A stretch of DNA of 64,000 nucleotides. It comes from Polynucleobacter sp. TSB-Sco08W16. GTDB lineage: Bacteria; Pseudomonadota; Gammaproteobacteria; Burkholderiales; Burkholderiaceae. Shown here piece by piece: positions 50,980 through 60,840 of the stretch. The notes below the pieces were generated by a model. That model was not told where the DNA came from, made no database searches, and saw nothing but the letters and a program-made list of their open reading frames with translations. The stretch spans positions 992,001 to 1,056,000 of the forward strand of contig NZ_CP061291.1 of assembly GCF_018687455.1 (NCBI RefSeq). The letters are read 5' to 3'. Within the stretch, counting starts at the first letter, position 1. Each line of letters begins with the position of its first letter. The position numbers were made by a program, and so were the translations under genes.

Positions 50980-51858
50980 ATGAGCATTAAGCCAGAAAAA
51001 CCATATAAGGACATCATCTTAGAAGTGAAAGATCAAGTGGCCTGGATTACGATCAATCGCCCTAGGGTCCTGAACGCCTTTAGAGAGCAAACCCTAGATG
51101 AAATGATTGATGCCGTAAAGCTAACGCGCGAAGACCCTTCAATAGCTTGTATTGTTTTTACCGGGGCTGGCGATAAAGCGTTTTCAGCAGGCGGTGATTT
51201 TTATGCCATGAAGAGACTCACTTTCACAAATGGGTCAATGTGGAATGATCGCATGCTCGGATTAGCAATGGCCATTCGTGGCGTGCCTATTCCGGTCATC
51301 GCGATGGTTAATGGATGGTGCGTTGGTGGCGGTCATGAGCTAGCCCTTTGGTGCGACCTGGTGATTGGGTCAGAGAAGTCTGTATTTGGACAAACAGGCG
51401 CAAAAGTTGGAGCCTGCCCTACAGTTGGTGCAACACAATACTTGCCTCGCATTGTCGGGGAGCGTATCGCCCGCGAAATGATCTTTTTAGCAAAACGCTT
51501 TGAAGCTAAAGAAGCGGAAAGAATTGGCCTCATCAACAAATGCGTTGCAGAAAAAGATCTTCTTACTGAAACATTGGCCTGGTGCGAAAACATCAAGAGC
51601 AATAGTTCGCAAACTATCCGCATGACCAAGAAGAGTCTGAACTTTGAATCCGACCAACTCTATGCTTCTTGGCAGCATGGCATGGAATTACTTGCCTATG
51701 TTTGGGGATCTGAAGAAAGTCTCGAAGGTATGAATGCCTTCTTGGAGGGACGCAAGCCAGACTTCCAGCAATTCCGCATGAAGAATAAGGCGGCATTAGA
51801 AGATTACTTGGATGGCTTCCATAAGAATCTCAATGCTCCACCAGATATGCGCGACTAA
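50980..51858 (+). CDS. Enoyl-CoA hydratase/isomerase family protein, BadI/MenB-like
   Basis: 292-residue crotonase. The ATG at 50980 has GGATGGAGA before it; a GTG at 50965 would add five residues. Motifs: NRPRVLNAFREQTLDEMIDA, oxyanion loop FTGAGDKAFSAGGDFY and VNGWCVGGGHELALWCDL, then FGQTGAKVGACPTVGATQYL, which resembles BadI (ring-opening 2-ketocyclohexanecarboxyl-CoA hydrolase) and MenB. It is first of crotonase-CoA-transferase-Bug-Bug-GntR. The exact reaction is not known. Confidence 0.85.
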   Translation: MSIKPEKPYKDIILEVKDQVAWITINRPRVLNAFREQTLDEMIDAVKLTREDPSIACIVFTGAGDKAFSAGGDFYAMKRLTFTNGSMWNDRMLGLAMAIRGVPIPVIAMVNGWCVGGGHELALWCDLVIGSEKSVFGQTGAKVGACPTVGATQYLPRIVGERIAREMIFLAKRFEAKEAERIGLINKCVAEKDLLTETLAWCENIKSNSSQTIRMTKKSLNFESDQLYASWQHGMELLAYVWGSEESLEGMNAFLEGRKPDFQQFRMKNKAALEDYLDGFHKNLNAPPDMRD

Positions 51859-51869
51859 GCAGCAGCCAG

Positions 51870-53102
51870 ATGAGTGCAGAAAACATCAAGACAGCCAAAG
51901 CGCAAAGCAATGCAGATGCTTTGGCTGGTCTAAAAATATTGGATTTAAGTCGTGTCTTGGCAGGCCCTTGGTGTGGCCAATTGCTCGGAGACCTCGGCGC
52001 AGAGGTTATCAAAGTCGAGTCCTTGAATAGCGGAGACGATACGCGTGCCTGGGGCCCTCCATTTTTGGAAGGTGAATCTGCATACTTCTTAGGTTGCAAT
52101 CGCAATAAACGAGGTATCACGATTGATTTTTCAAGTGCGGATGGAAAGTCTCTGCTAGCGCAATTGATTCCAAAGTTTGATGTCGTACTTGAGAACTTTA
52201 AAACGGGGACCTTAGAAAAATGGGGTTTTAATCAAGCCTGGTTTGAAACTCACGCGCCAATGGTTGTACGCTGCTCAATTACCGGCTACGGGAGTGAAGG
52301 TCCTCAAGCAGGATTGCCCGGATATGATTTCATCTTGCAAGCAGAGTCCGGATTAATGAGTATCTCTGGATCTGAAAATGGTGAGCCCTCTAAATACGGC
52401 GTTGCTATCGTAGACTTGGCTACAGGCATGATGGCTGCAAATGCGATTCAAGCTGCATTGCTGGCACGGTATCGAACTGGCAAAGGTCAACTAGTAGAAG
52501 TTTCTCTATTTGATACAGCAACCGCTTTATTGGCTAATGTTGGTAATAGCCACTTAGCAACAGGCAAGGACTCAGGTAGATATGGCAACGGTCACCCCAC
52601 CATTGTTCCCTATACAACCTATCGCTGCTCTGATGGCATGATTGCTTTAGCAGTAGGCAATGATGGTCAGTTTGCAAAACTCGCAGCGTATCTAGGTAAC
52701 CCTGAATGGGCAAATGATGAGCGCTTCAAAACAAACGCTGCGAGAGTGAACAATCGTGCCGTATTGGATGAGCACATTAAAAATAAAATCAGTCGCTACT
52801 CTAGTAATGAGTTAATTAACGAATTAAGAAAACTGGGTATTCCCATTGGCAATGTCAATACCGTCAAACAAGCTCTTGCGTCACAACAAACACAAGCCAA
52901 AAATATGGTGCTAAATGTTCAGCATCAAAAAATTGGCTCTTTCAAGACTCTGGGCACACCACTCAGGATGCATGGTACGCCAAGCTCTATTCGGTATGCA
53001 CCTCCACTGCTTGGAGAACATACCGATGAAATTCTCAGTGAGTACCTCAACTTAAATACAGAAGATTTAAGTGAATTAAAAAATAAAAAAGTGATTGCCT
53101 AA
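51870..53102 (+). CDS. CaiB/BaiF family CoA-transferase (second copy)
   Basis: 410 residues, paralogue of the protein at 1760-2980, with LDLSRVLAGPWC, GDDTRAWGPPF and GLPGYDFILQ. Asp182 in AIVDLATG is the probable catalytic residue. It follows the crotonase by 11 bp, so it likely loads CoA on the acid that the crotonase then acts on. The substrate is unknown. Confidence 0.92.
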   Translation: MSAENIKTAKAQSNADALAGLKILDLSRVLAGPWCGQLLGDLGAEVIKVESLNSGDDTRAWGPPFLEGESAYFLGCNRNKRGITIDFSSADGKSLLAQLIPKFDVVLENFKTGTLEKWGFNQAWFETHAPMVVRCSITGYGSEGPQAGLPGYDFILQAESGLMSISGSENGEPSKYGVAIVDLATGMMAANAIQAALLARYRTGKGQLVEVSLFDTATALLANVGNSHLATGKDSGRYGNGHPTIVPYTTYRCSDGMIALAVGNDGQFAKLAAYLGNPEWANDERFKTNAARVNNRAVLDEHIKNKISRYSSNELINELRKLGIPIGNVNTVKQALASQQTQAKNMVLNVQHQKIGSFKTLGTPLRMHGTPSSIRYAPPLLGEHTDEILSEYLNLNTEDLSELKNKKVIA

Positions 53103-53122
53103 ATTCATATGGGAGACAGAAA

Positions 53123-54121
53123 GTGAAATATTCCATTTCCAGAGTCATCATTAATATCGCCTTAGGAATTAACTTGATTTGCTGTTTCCAAGGTGACCTT
53201 TGGGCGCAAGCTGATAGCTACCCTAGTAGACCCATTAGATTAATCATCACTTGGCCAGTAGGCGGATTTGCCGATACTCTTGGAAGAACTGTTGCTAACC
53301 AATTAACCACAAGTCTCGGCCAACAAGTAGTTGTTGAAAACCGCGGAGGCGCAAATGGGATGATTGGAGCTGATGCAGTAGCTAAAGCAGCCCCAGATGG
53401 CTATACGCTCATGTTTCAGTCAATTACCTCCCATGCCATTAATCCAACGATGTACGGAAAGACGCCTTACTCAACTGAGAAGGATATTGTTCCATTGGCG
53501 GTCATTGCATCTGTGCCTTTATTGTTGGTAGAAAACCCCAACTTTCCACCAAAAAATATTGCTGAGTTAATTACCTTAGCGAAAAAAGATCCGGATGCAA
53601 TTGCATACGCTAGTTTTGGCAATGGAAGCGCAAGCCATCTTGCTGGAGCGCTATTTACCAATCAGGCTGGCATCAAGATGATTCACATTCCCTACAAAGG
53701 TGGTGGCCCCGCTATCACAGACACCTTAAGTGGCCAAACTCCACTTAGTTTTTCTGCATTTGGTGTCGCCTTGCCGCATGTACGTTCAGGCAAGCTCAAT
53801 GCACTCGCTACAACCGGCCCTACTAGATCAAAGTTATTGCCTGACGTCCCCACCATTGAAGAAGCAGGCAATTTAAAAGGTTATGAAATGTCGATTGTTT
53901 ACGCGGTGTGGGCTCCAGCTGGGATTCCAACACCAATACTGAACAAAATTTCGAAAGCGCTCGACCAAGTGACAGCCTCAAGCGCCTTCAAGGAGAAAGT
54001 AGCAAGTGATGGCGGAGAAGTGATGAATATCAATACACCAGCAGACAGTCAAGCGTATTTTCAAAAAGAAATGCAACGCTTAAGCAAGATTGTGAAAGAC
54101 GGAAACATCAAGGCCGACTAA
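53123..54121 (+). CDS. Bug-family periplasmic binding protein (tripartite tricarboxylate transport type), first copy
   Basis: 332 residues from a GTG preceded by GGGAGACAGAAA. Signal peptide ending LWAQ-A. Family motifs: YPSRPIRLIITWPVGGFADT, VVENRGGANGMIGADAVAKA, HIPYKGGGPAITDTLSGQ and WAPAGIPTPILNKIS. Bug proteins bind small carboxylates for TctAB-type transporters, but no tctA or tctB is in the window. The next gene is a second Bug 1 bp away. Confidence 0.92.
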   Translation: MKYSISRVIINIALGINLICCFQGDLWAQADSYPSRPIRLIITWPVGGFADTLGRTVANQLTTSLGQQVVVENRGGANGMIGADAVAKAAPDGYTLMFQSITSHAINPTMYGKTPYSTEKDIVPLAVIASVPLLLVENPNFPPKNIAELITLAKKDPDAIAYASFGNGSASHLAGALFTNQAGIKMIHIPYKGGGPAITDTLSGQTPLSFSAFGVALPHVRSGKLNALATTGPTRSKLLPDVPTIEEAGNLKGYEMSIVYAVWAPAGIPTPILNKISKALDQVTASSAFKEKVASDGGEVMNINTPADSQAYFQKEMQRLSKIVKDGNIKAD

Positions 54122-54122
54122 T

Positions 54123-55109
54123 ATGAACAAGCAACTCCTTAAAGCATCTATAGCAACCTGTATTTTAGCTATGACTATTAGCCCAGGTTTTGCGCAAAGC
54201 AGAGATGCGAACGCTTACCCGAATAAACCCATTCGCATCATCAACCCATTAGCAACAGGTGGCGCTGTAGATACTATGGCGAGACTTTTGGCGCCATCTC
54301 TGCAAGAAATTTTGGGGCAGCCAATTATTATTGAAAGCAAACCAGGCGCAGGCGGCACTATTGGAAGTAATTTTGTAGCTAAGTCGCCTCCCGATGGATA
54401 CACCATCTTGATGGTTTACGATACATTTGCAGTTAACCCCCATGTCTATAAAAATCTCCCGTTTGACTCCTTTAAGGACCTCACTCCAGTTACAGAATTA
54501 GTCAAAATACCTCTAGTGGTTGTTGGAGGAAACAAATTACCTGCCAACAATCTCAAAGAATTGAGTGAATTAGCAAAGACCAAGCCCAATGGCATTACAT
54601 TCTCCAGCGGTGGACCCGGAAGTTCCGGGCACCTTGCTGCAGAATTACTGAAAAATAGCCTAGGCATTGAAATGACGCATATTCCCTATAAAGGTGGTGG
54701 ACCAGCACTCACCGCCACGATTAGCGGGGAGACTGACATCACAATTTTGGGTGCCGTTATTACGGTACCCCAGATTAAAGGTGGAAATTTGAAACCATTG
54801 GCAGTATTGGGTAAAAAGCGCACACCCGCCCTCCCTCAAACACTTACCGCCAACGAACAAGGCCTTATAAATTTTGATGTTAGCTCTTGGGTGGGCGTTC
54901 TCGTACCCGCAGGCACACCTTCAAGCATTGTGGATAAAATCAACAGCGCGTTTACTCAGGCTCTCAAGAATCCGGCTGTGCAGGCAAGAATGGCCGAGCA
55001 AGGTAATGAGATTGTGGCAAGTTCTCCAGCTCAGTTTGGCGCCTTCTTAAACATAGAATCTACCAAGTGGTCAAAAGTAATTAAAGACAGCAATATTCAA
55101 CTGGAATAA
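54123..55109 (+). CDS. Bug-family periplasmic binding protein, second copy
   Basis: 328 residues, signal peptide (KASIATCILAMTISPGFAQ). Motifs parallel the first copy: YPNKPIRIINPLATGGAVDT, IESKPGAGGTIGSNFVAKS, THIPYKGGGPALTATISGE and LVPAGTPSSIVDKIN. The divergence between the copies suggests different ligands. Tandem Bug genes are common in Burkholderiales. Confidence 0.92.
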   Translation: MNKQLLKASIATCILAMTISPGFAQSRDANAYPNKPIRIINPLATGGAVDTMARLLAPSLQEILGQPIIIESKPGAGGTIGSNFVAKSPPDGYTILMVYDTFAVNPHVYKNLPFDSFKDLTPVTELVKIPLVVVGGNKLPANNLKELSELAKTKPNGITFSSGGPGSSGHLAAELLKNSLGIEMTHIPYKGGGPALTATISGETDITILGAVITVPQIKGGNLKPLAVLGKKRTPALPQTLTANEQGLINFDVSSWVGVLVPAGTPSSIVDKINSAFTQALKNPAVQARMAEQGNEIVASSPAQFGAFLNIESTKWSKVIKDSNIQLE

Positions 55110-55115
55110 ATCACA

Positions 55116-55847
55116 TTGAAGCAAACGCTTTATCAGAAAATTAGCGGCACTTTAGCCGAACGTATATTGAGCGGTGAGTATCCCCTAGGAACCTATTTAC
55201 CAACAGAAGAAGCTCTCTGCAAGGAATTTGATGCTAGTCACCATTCTGTACGTGATGCGCTCAAAATATTAATCGGAAAAGGATTGATTACTCGACGCGC
55301 TGGCGCTGGAACTAAAGTCATAGCAGCTACCGAGCCCACCGTATTTGCCAATGTTGCAGGCGATCTACGTCATCTATTTAGCTATCCACAAAATACTATT
55401 AGAAAAAATTTAATTGAGGAGCATGTCACTTGTGATGCCATTCTTTCCCATGTGTTGGACTGTCCTGTTGGCACACCATGGTTTCGAATTGGCGCTCTTA
55501 GAAGGCTAAATGAAAACGCTCAACCCTTATGCTGGACCGATTTCTATCTACTACCCCGTTACTCGGAAGTCGTAAAGCTGAAGGAGCATTTTTCAACCCC
55601 AGTTCATGAGCAAATTGAAAAAAGTTATGGTCAGCGGGTTGATAGCGCTACAGTTGGAATTACCTTATGCAGACTTGGCAAGGAAGTAGCTGATGCATTG
55701 GATGTAGAAGTCAATTCACCCGCCCTAAGAATCATTCGGCGATACTTTGATGCTCAAAAAAATGCTTTTGAGATAACTGTGAGCTATCACCCAGAGGGTG
55801 ATTACAACTGTGAACTCAACTTTCATCGCGAATTAAGGCCGCGATAG
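55116..55847 (+). CDS. GntR-family regulator with UTRA ligand domain (HutC type)
   Basis: 243 residues from a TTG at 55116; conserved sequence begins at once (LYQKISGTLAERILSG), so a later start is unlikely. Winged helix in residues about 5-70: PLGTYLPTEEALCKEFDASH and ALKILIGKGLITRRAGAGTK. UTRA domain from about 95 to 240. Being last in the crotonase-CoA-transferase-Bug run, it is probably the local repressor, with the acid or its CoA ester as ligand. Confidence 0.9.
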   Translation: MKQTLYQKISGTLAERILSGEYPLGTYLPTEEALCKEFDASHHSVRDALKILIGKGLITRRAGAGTKVIAATEPTVFANVAGDLRHLFSYPQNTIRKNLIEEHVTCDAILSHVLDCPVGTPWFRIGALRRLNENAQPLCWTDFYLLPRYSEVVKLKEHFSTPVHEQIEKSYGQRVDSATVGITLCRLGKEVADALDVEVNSPALRIIRRYFDAQKNAFEITVSYHPEGDYNCELNFHRELRPR

Positions 55848-55858
55848 CTACAGATATA

Positions 55859-55935
<77 letters not shown>

Positions 55936-55959
55936 ACGGAAACAAAATTGTATCAGTAT

Positions 55960-56310
55960 CTATTTAGAGAGAATTTGCAGCACTGCTTGCAATTCATCGC
56001 GCAAACGGAGCTCACCGCGCGCTTCGTCAAGGCGGTTTCTGGCGCCGCTGATGGTAAAACCTTCCTCATAAAGTAATGCCCGAATCTTTCGAATCAACAC
56101 AACTTCGTGATGCTGGTAATAACGACGGTTACCGCGACGTTTCTGAGGGCTGAGCTGGGCGAATTCTTGCTCCCAATAACGCAGGACGTGCGAACGAACG
56201 CCACAAAGATCAGCTACCTCACCAATAGTGAAGTAACGTTTAGCAGGGATAGGCGGGAGTTGAGAGCTCGGGAGTGCCGAGCTAGCATCAAACTCGGTTT
56301 TCTCGAGCAT
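55960..56310 (-). CDS. MerR-family regulator next to ihfA
   Basis: 116 residues. MerR helix-turn-helix RYFTIGEVADLCGVRSHVLR and wing KRRGNRRYYQ, then a short helical tail (LRLRDELQAVLQIL) with no effector domain. This small MerR gene follows ihfA in many Burkholderiales; its target is unknown. It overlaps the ihfA end by 23 bp. Confidence 0.93.
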   Translation of the reverse strand: MLEKTEFDASSALPSSQLPPIPAKRYFTIGEVADLCGVRSHVLRYWEQEFAQLSPQKRRGNRRYYQHHEVVLIRKIRALLYEEGFTISGARNRLDEARGELRLRDELQAVLQILSK

Positions 56311-56611
56311 GTGACTCCACTACATCTTTAAGCTTCTGACTTGCATGAAAAGTAACTACGCGTCTAGCTGCTATAGGAATCATTTGACCTGTCTTTGGAT
56401 TTCGGCCAGGACGAGCCGATTTATTGCGCAACTGAAAATTACCAAACCCGGAGATTTTTACTTCAGTACCAGCTTCAAGAGAATGGCCAATACGATCAAA
56501 GAATGCATCGATCATATCTTTCGCTTCACGCTTATTTAGCCCAACTTGATCAAAAAGAGCTTCGGATAGCTCGTTCTTAGTAACGGTGTCATTAGAAATC
56601 AATTCAGTCAT
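56288..56611 (-). CDS. ihfA: Integration host factor subunit alpha
   Basis: DNA-bending protein, works with IhfB. 107 residues from the ATG at 56611 (MTELISNDTVTKNELSEALF); an upstream frame to 56686 runs into pheT. Signature GFGNFQLRNKSARPGRNPKT is intact. It lies 53 bp downstream of pheT, in the classic pheST-ihfA arrangement. Confidence 0.96.
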   Translation of the reverse strand: MTELISNDTVTKNELSEALFDQVGLNKREAKDMIDAFFDRIGHSLEAGTEVKISGFGNFQLRNKSARPGRNPKTGQMIPIAARRVVTFHASQKLKDVVESHARENRV

Positions 56612-56664
56612 TGCTTGTCTCTTTGGTAACAAATTAATTATTTGATTTATATCTAATACTAAAC

Positions 56665-59121
56665 CTAGCGCAAACGCGCTGCGCACTTTTTCTCAACCGA
56701 GCCCAATAATGCTGCCATAACTGCATCAATTTGGGGATCTTGCAATGTTTCTTGAGGATTTAAAAGGGTGACTCTAAAAGCCAAACTTTTTTCATCATCA
56801 GCCATACTGCTTGAACCAGCCTTTGGCTTAAATTCATCAAACAACTCAATATTGCGAACAAAATTCTGTTTTGACGCTGTCATCGCATCTAGCAAGGCCT
56901 GCGCTGATACGCTTTGCTTAACAACCACCGCTAAATCGCGCTGTACAGCAGGTAGCTTACTCAGTTCCTCTGGAACAGGCAAGCCTATATTACGAATTGA
57001 ATCTAAATCTAATTCAAATAGTACCGGTGCCTGCGGGAGCTCATAAGCTTGCTGCAATCCTGGATGTAATTCACCTATCATGCCGACTTCAATTCGATTC
57101 TTGTCTGCAATCAAGAATACCTTTGCGCTACGTCCGGGATGCAAAGCAGGATGTTGTGCTGCCTCAGTTACAAAATGCAAAGGATCCAAGACACGCTCTA
57201 GGTCGCCCTTCACATCAAAGAAATCAACTGCTCTTGTAGCATTTGCCCATTGCTCGGGAACAAAAGAACCGTAGGCTAATCCACCAATCTTTTGAGGTTG
57301 ATGGAAACCGGCTACCTTGCCAGCCTCTTCTTGAATTTCCGCATTACGGCTAAAGACGCGACCAGTCTCAAACAGACGCGCCCGCCCTGCTCCACGATTC
57401 AGGTTTGACTTTAAATTGGAAAGTAAGCCGCCCCAAAGAGTGCTGCGCATGACGCCATATTGACTCGCAATTGGGTTGAGAACTGCAATGACATCTTTTT
57501 CTGTTGCACCAGTTAAGCGTTGCTCGCTTTCAAAATCGGTGAAACCAAAATTAACGGCCTCCTGATAGCCTTGCAAAGCTAAACGCTGACGAAGTAAATG
57601 GATGCCACGCTTTGCTTCCGCTTTGGCGCTCATCTTGAGTGAGGCTACTGGAGGCAGATCAGGAATATTTTCAAAGCCGTACATACGAGCAACTTCTTCA
57701 ATCAAATCCTCTTCGATCTCAATATCGAAACGATAGCTTGGAGGAGTTACAACATATACATCACCTTCTTGCTTAATTTCAAAACCCAGACGCTTAAAGA
57801 CATCGGTAACCACTTCATTAGTCAGCGGGATACCAATCACTTTTTCCGCTCTAGCCAAACGCATTTTGACTGGCTTGCGCTCGGGTATATTCAGAACCTG
57901 GTCATCTATTGGACCCGCTTGACCGCCACAAACCTCAAGAATGAGTGAAGACAGGTAATCAAGGCAATTGACGGTATTTTGAGGATCTACACCACGCTCA
58001 AATCGATGCGCAGCATCAGTACTAAAGTTAAAGCGACGGGCACGGCCTTGAATAGCTGAAGGCAACCAATAAGCTGCCTCCACATAGATATTTTTAGTGT
58101 CATCACTCACAGCGCAATGATTGCCGCCCATGATGCCGGCAAGCGCTACTGGGCCAGATTGATCTGCAACCACGCCAGCGTCTTGCAACTTACCAGCAGA
58201 GTCAGGGCCTTGCAAAGTGACTGTTTGTCCATTTAACAGCTCAAGAGTTTCACCGGCTTTAGCCCACCGAACTGTGATGTCACCATTTAATTTATCAATA
58301 TCAAACACGTGGGTTGGCTGCCCCATCTCCAACATCACATAGTTAGAAAGGTCTACCAAAGCTGAAATACTTCTTTGACCAGCGCGCGATAAACGTTTTA
58401 CGATCCAATCAGGCGTTTTGGCTTGTGGATTTACACCACGAATTACTCGACCAGCAAAACGGCCACAAAGCCCTTTGCTCTCTACCGTTACCTTGCGTTT
58501 TTCATCAACCAATACCGCAGGTGCATTCCACTTAGGCGTACAAAGAGCAGCGCCAGTAATCGCTGAAACTTCTCTTGCCATACCAACCAGGGAGAGGCAG
58601 TCCGCTTTGTTTGGAGTTAATTTGATAACAAAGACTTGATCATCTAGATCAAGATACTTGCGAATATCCTCACCAATAGGGGCATCTGCTGGCAATTCCA
58701 GAATACCCTCGTGATCATCACCAAGACCCAGTTCGCGGCCAGAACACAACATGCCTTGGCTCTCAACGCCACGCAGCTTACCCACTTTGATCATGAAAGG
58801 CTTGCCACCTACTTCTGCAGGAGGTAATTCAGCACCAACCATGGCGCATGGAATCTTAATACCGGCTCGTGCGTTTGGTGCACCACAAACAATTTGCAAC
58901 TCTTGGCCAGTTCCAGCATCAACTTTACATACGCGCAAACGATCTGCATCTGGATGTTGTTCTGCAGAGAGGATCTGAGCAATCACAATCTTAGTAAATG
59001 CTGGCGCTACAGAGTGCTGCTCTTCAACCTCTAAGCCAGCCATTGTCATGGCATGACCAAGCGCATCGCTATCTAGAGCTGGATTTACATACTGACGGAG
59101 CCAAGATTCAGAAAATTGCAT
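56665..59121 (-). CDS. pheT: Phenylalanyl-tRNA synthetase beta subunit
   Basis: 818 residues, full length: N-terminal tRNA-binding domain (AQILSAEQHPDADRLRVCKV), B3/B4 editing domain, B5 domain, and C-terminal anticodon-binding fold. Starts 23 bp after pheS. Confidence 0.97.
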   Translation of the reverse strand: MQFSESWLRQYVNPALDSDALGHAMTMAGLEVEEQHSVAPAFTKIVIAQILSAEQHPDADRLRVCKVDAGTGQELQIVCGAPNARAGIKIPCAMVGAELPPAEVGGKPFMIKVGKLRGVESQGMLCSGRELGLGDDHEGILELPADAPIGEDIRKYLDLDDQVFVIKLTPNKADCLSLVGMAREVSAITGAALCTPKWNAPAVLVDEKRKVTVESKGLCGRFAGRVIRGVNPQAKTPDWIVKRLSRAGQRSISALVDLSNYVMLEMGQPTHVFDIDKLNGDITVRWAKAGETLELLNGQTVTLQGPDSAGKLQDAGVVADQSGPVALAGIMGGNHCAVSDDTKNIYVEAAYWLPSAIQGRARRFNFSTDAAHRFERGVDPQNTVNCLDYLSSLILEVCGGQAGPIDDQVLNIPERKPVKMRLARAEKVIGIPLTNEVVTDVFKRLGFEIKQEGDVYVVTPPSYRFDIEIEEDLIEEVARMYGFENIPDLPPVASLKMSAKAEAKRGIHLLRQRLALQGYQEAVNFGFTDFESEQRLTGATEKDVIAVLNPIASQYGVMRSTLWGGLLSNLKSNLNRGAGRARLFETGRVFSRNAEIQEEAGKVAGFHQPQKIGGLAYGSFVPEQWANATRAVDFFDVKGDLERVLDPLHFVTEAAQHPALHPGRSAKVFLIADKNRIEVGMIGELHPGLQQAYELPQAPVLFELDLDSIRNIGLPVPEELSKLPAVQRDLAVVVKQSVSAQALLDAMTASKQNFVRNIELFDEFKPKAGSSSMADDEKSLAFRVTLLNPQETLQDPQIDAVMAALLGSVEKKCAARLR

Positions 59122-59144
59122 AGCGGTTTCTAGTAATCATTTTG

Positions 59145-60191
59145 TTATGCAGGGAATTGCGCTAAGAAACGCAAGTCATTCTCAAAGAACAGTCGCAAGT
59201 CATCTACGCCGTAACGCAACATCGTTAAGCGCTCTAAACCAGATCCAAAGGCAAAACCGGTATAGCGCTCTGGATCAATACCCATATTGCGCAATACATT
59301 CGGATGCACCTGTCCCGCTCCTGAAATCTCCAACCAACGGCCAGCAAGCTTGCCACCACCAAAAGCCATATCGATTTCAGCAGAAGGCTCTGTGAAGGGA
59401 AAATAGGATGGGCGGAAACGTACTTGCAATTCATTAGTTTCAAAGAAGGTTCTCAAGAAGTCTGTATAGACTCCTTTGAGATCTGCAAATGAAACACTTT
59501 CAGCAATCCATAAGCCCTCGACTTGATGGAACATCGGTGAATGAGTTGCATCACTGTCAACGCGATATGTTCTGCCTGGTGCAATCACTTTGATAGGAGG
59601 CATCACATCTGCGTTGGCATATTTCTTAACATGCTCACTCGCATAGCGGACTTGAATCGGACTAGTATGGGTACGCAATAGCAAAGGCTTCTCATAAGCA
59701 TCTTTGCCATCAATATAGAAGGTGTCCTGCATTGAGCGTGCAGGATGATTTTCTGGGCTATTGAGGGCTGTGAAATTAAACCAATCGGTTTCAATCTCAG
59801 GGCCATCAGCCACATCAAAACCAATGGAGCGGAAGATTTCTTCAACACGCTCCCAGGTACGCATCACAGGATGCAAGCTACCAACCGCCTGACCGCGACC
59901 CGGCAAGGACACGTCAATCGACTCAGCAGCTAAACGCTGCAGCAATACGGCATCAGCCAATGCTTGGCGACGCTCTTGTAAGGCAGCTTCTACTTGGGTT
60001 TTGATTTGATTAATTTGGGCGCCAGCACTCTTGCGCTCCTCAGGCGACATTCCACCAAGCGCTTTTAAACGCTCAGTGAGAACACCTGATTTACCGAGAT
60101 ACTTGGCTTTCGCGTCCTCAAGAGCCGCCGAATCGGCAGCTCCCAAGAAATCACGTTTAGCATCCTCGACAATTTGGTCGAGAGAAACCAT
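59145..60191 (-). CDS. pheS: Phenylalanyl-tRNA synthetase alpha subunit
   Basis: 348 residues: N-terminal coiled coil, then class II catalytic core with HPVMRTWERVEEIF, LLRTHTSPIQVRY and GSGLERLTMLRYGVDDLR. Forms the alpha2-beta2 enzyme with PheT. It lies 25 bp after rplT. Confidence 0.97.
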   Translation of the reverse strand: MVSLDQIVEDAKRDFLGAADSAALEDAKAKYLGKSGVLTERLKALGGMSPEERKSAGAQINQIKTQVEAALQERRQALADAVLLQRLAAESIDVSLPGRGQAVGSLHPVMRTWERVEEIFRSIGFDVADGPEIETDWFNFTALNSPENHPARSMQDTFYIDGKDAYEKPLLLRTHTSPIQVRYASEHVKKYANADVMPPIKVIAPGRTYRVDSDATHSPMFHQVEGLWIAESVSFADLKGVYTDFLRTFFETNELQVRFRPSYFPFTEPSAEIDMAFGGGKLAGRWLEISGAGQVHPNVLRNMGIDPERYTGFAFGSGLERLTMLRYGVDDLRLFFENDLRFLAQFPA

Positions 60192-60216
60192 TGCAGCTTA
60201 GTTTAGAAAACTAAGA

Positions 60217-60582
60217 TTAAGCTGCAGCGTTTACTACGGATTTGATCCGAGTAACCAAAGCAGCAAAAGCCGCTTTGTCAGCAATGGCCATATCAGAAAG
60301 TACTTTGCGGTCGAGTTCGATCGCAGCCTTCTTCATACCATTCATGAATACGCTATAGGTCATGTCATGCTGACGAACTGCCGCGTTGATACGAGCAATC
60401 CACAAAGCGCGGAATACACGTTTCTTATTGCGACGGTCACGATATGCATATTGACCAGCACGCATAACCGCTTGCTTAGCAATACGGAATACGTTCTTAC
60501 GACGACCGCGGTAACCTGTTGCGGCATCGGTAATTTTCTTATGACGGGCTCTTGCTGTAACCCCACGTTTGACTCTTGGCAT
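60217..60582 (-). CDS. rplT: 50S ribosomal protein L20
   Basis: 121 residues, very basic: VKRGVTARARHKKI, RDRRNKKRVFRALWIARINA. Early-binding 23S rRNA protein; in E. coli it represses the rpmI-rplT mRNA. It lies 25 bp after rpmI. Confidence 0.98.
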   Translation of the reverse strand: MPRVKRGVTARARHKKITDAATGYRGRRKNVFRIAKQAVMRAGQYAYRDRRNKKRVFRALWIARINAAVRQHDMTYSVFMNGMKKAAIELDRKVLSDMAIADKAAFAALVTRIKSVVNAAA

Positions 60583-60607
60583 TTATTTCTCCTAATCTAG
60601 TCTGAGG

Positions 60608-60805
60608 TTAAGCGTATGGAAGCATGGAGCGAATTGACTTAACGTCAGCTTTCGCAACTTCTGTGGAACCACGTAAGTGACGCTTATTCTTTGTGGTCTT
60701 CTTGGTGAGGATGTGGCGTTTGAAAGCCTGACCTCGTTTAATCGTTCCGCCTGCGCGAACCGTGAAGCGCTTTTTAGCGCTACTCTTGCTCTTCATCTTG
60801 GGCAT
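60608..60805 (-). CDS. rpmI: 50S ribosomal protein L35
   Basis: 65 residues from the ATG at 60805 (MPKMKSKSSAKKRF); a start five codons upstream is unlikely. AAGGGGTGCTTT precedes it. Usual L35 motifs with GGTIKRGQAFKRH. The 140-bp leader from infC contains two palindromes. Confidence 0.97.
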   Translation of the reverse strand: MPKMKSKSSAKKRFTVRAGGTIKRGQAFKRHILTKKTTKNKRHLRGSTEVAKADVKSIRSMLPYA

Positions 60806-60840
60806 AAAGCACCCCTTCAATTACTTGTGCAACATAGGTG

